Part shown: one piece after another, positions 33,831 through 34,655 of the stretch
Layout of the letters: each line of letters opens with the position of its first letter
Numbering within the stretch: position 1 is the stretch's first letter
NCBI RefSeq assembly: GCF_012641335.1
Contig: NZ_JABAID010000027.1
Coordinates: forward strand, 1 to 34,655
Length of the DNA: 34,655 nt
Origin: Novosphingobium sp. ERN07
GTDB taxonomy: Bacteria; Pseudomonadota; Alphaproteobacteria; Sphingomonadales; Sphingomonadaceae
Reading direction: 5' to 3'
Notes under the pieces: model-generated
Databases searched by the model: none
Seen by the model: only the letters and a program-made list of their open reading frames with translations
What the model was told of the DNA's origin: nothing
Position numbers and translations under genes: made by a program

Positions 33831-34257
33831 ATATCTTGTCCCCATCAGGATTGTTTCACACCTGCCCTGTTGCTATTTCAAGGTCGTGCCGCAAATGGAC
33901 CGGGCTGAAATGCCGGAAGGGGTGTGGCAGCGCTCAGGCGTGTCCGGCCAGTAAGCGGGCTTCTTGCATAGGAGGTTCCAACACCACCCCTTCCTCGACT
34001 TCGGTCGTTGGACGCAACTCTTGCTATCGCAGAGCAAATGCGACAATCTAAGACCGCTACCGGTAGGCTGGTAGCAGGGGCGTGGAACCCCCTATGCAAA
34101 AGACAAAACTTGTCATCGCCTGCGATGACAAGGTCAGGCGGTCGTCATAGATCGCAGGTTCATTGTGCGTCCAATGGCTCTGGCAGTGGCTCACATGATG
34201 CATGGGTGTTTCCATTTTCGGATTGTCCGGCGTCCCTGATCCGCAAGGAGGCAGGCG
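33831..34257. other. non-coding or decayed stretch
   Basis: No frame here looks like a real gene; short open frames on both strands lack family features and ribosome sites. The codon pattern differs from the flanking catabolic genes. It probably consists of eroded mobile-element DNA plus the upstream region of the sigma factor gene, and it holds one perfect inverted repeat at 34109-34132. Confidence 0.5.
34109..34132. repeat. perfect 11-bp inverted repeat
   Basis: CTTGTCATCGC and GCGATGACAAG face each other across two bases (CT). No T run follows, so an intrinsic terminator is unlikely. It lies about 125 bp before the sigma factor gene and could be an operator, or part of the decayed element. 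Confidence 0.6.
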
Positions 34258-34560
34258 GTGTCAGACCCAGTCGCGAGCGTTCGGAACGAAACCGAACTTG
34301 GCATGACCGATGATGCTGCAAGCTTGCGGGACTGGCATCAATCGCACTCAGCATGGCTGCAGGGCTACTTGCGCAGACATCTTCACGTTCAGGCGGCGGA
34401 AGCAGAAGATATCGTGCAAGATACGTGGCTGCGTATTCTGCGGCTTTCCCTGACTGACATCGCATCGCCGCGTGCTTTTTTGTCGCGCGTTGCCCTCAAC
34501 ATTTTCCGCGACCGGCGGCGGCATGAGGCTGTAAGCACTCGGCATCGCTATCTCGTGTGA
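34258..34560 (+). pseudogene. ECF-type sigma-70 factor, 3' end cut off by an IS element
   Basis: One hundred codons of an extracytoplasmic-function sigma factor. Region 2 is visible: LQGYLRRHLHVQ, AEDIVQDTWLRIL and SPRAFLSRVALNIFRDRRR. Region 4, needed for -35 recognition, is missing. The GTG start has an excellent AAGGAGG site. The frame ends at TGA (34558-34560), which is also the first three bases of the IS3-type left end, so the element supplied the stop. FecI-like factors of this type often control a TonB-dependent receptor, but any partner gene lies outside the window. The product is expected to be inactive. Confidence 0.78.
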
Positions 34561-34655
34561 CCTGCCCCCCGAAAGTTCCCTCATTCTGATGTAGAGTCTG
34601 CCACTGTAAGGAGCAGACGCATGAGGAAGAGCCGTTTCACCGAGGCGCAGATTAT
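34558..34655 (+). mobile_element. IS3-family (IS407-group-like) insertion sequence, left end
   Basis: The sequence from TGACCTGCCCCCC onward resembles the terminal inverted repeat of the IS407 group of IS3 elements. It is followed about 60 bases later by the start of an orfA. The right end and the target duplication are beyond the window, so the exact insertion point is inferred from the left end only. Confidence 0.75.
34621..34655 (+). CDS. IS3-family transposase OrfA, N-terminal fragment at window edge
   Basis: The ATG follows AAGGAG by seven bases and reads MRKSRFTEAQI, the usual N-terminus of IS3/IS911-type OrfA proteins, which carry a helix-turn-helix DNA-binding region. The gene continues past the end of the window, so only about eleven codons are visible. 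Confidence 0.75.
   Translation, partial: MRKSRFTEAQI

Noticed and set aside
33827..34051. 74-codon plus-strand frame in the decayed region
   Set aside because: Cys/Ser-rich composition, no ribosome site and no family match; unlikely to be a gene.

Overview
The window looks like part of an accessory catabolic island from a sphingomonad-type alphaproteobacterium (Novosphingobium, Sphingobium or Sphingomonas). That is inferred from the GC-rich coding style, a large TonB-dependent receptor placed inside a degradation cluster, and the mix of Rieske oxygenases, SnoaL/NTF2-fold proteins, SDRs and acyl-CoA enzymes. I see no rRNA, tRNA or CRISPR array. About thirty genes are packed tightly, many with overlapping stop and start codons.

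Layout. At the left is an MFS transporter (minus strand). Divergent from it is a five-gene operon: enoyl-CoA hydratase, D-2-hydroxyacid dehydrogenase, SDR, AhpD/CMD-like protein, SDR (1667-5674). Next are a TonB-dependent receptor with an EthD-type protein (5788-9310), a divergent pair of SnoaL-like genes, and Rieske oxygenase 1. A convergent quinone-oxidoreductase-like gene is separated from it by a strong hairpin. A second plus-strand operon holds Rieske 2, SnoaL, SDR and Rieske 3 (12994-17162). A TetR regulator diverges from a ThuA-like gene. A nine-gene minus-strand operon then reads from 26948 down to 18743: SnoaL, antibiotic-biosynthesis-monooxygenase-fold protein, Rieske 4, NIPSNAP-like protein, SDR, 2-oxoacid dehydrogenase E1 alpha, E1 beta, E2, and acyl-CoA ligase. 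Divergent from it is a plus-strand operon of two acyl-CoA dehydrogenases, a class II aldolase-like protein and a GMC oxidoreductase (27121-31738). A second TetR regulator diverges from a fifth SDR. The right end is damaged: a decayed IS701-type transposase and an ECF sigma factor cut off by the left end of an IS3-family element that runs out of the window.

How it may work together (inference). The receptor and MFS protein would handle uptake or export. The four Rieske oxygenases would hydroxylate or demethylate a probably polycyclic or alicyclic substrate. SDRs and the GMC enzyme would oxidise alcohols, and SnoaL-fold proteins could dehydrate or isomerise. CoA ligase, acyl-CoA dehydrogenases and enoyl-CoA hydratase would carry out beta-oxidation-like steps, and the aldolase and 2-oxoacid dehydrogenase complex would funnel fragments to acyl-CoA. 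The substrate cannot be read from the sequence. Rieske ferredoxin and reductase partners and the E3 of the 2-oxoacid dehydrogenase are absent and must be encoded elsewhere.
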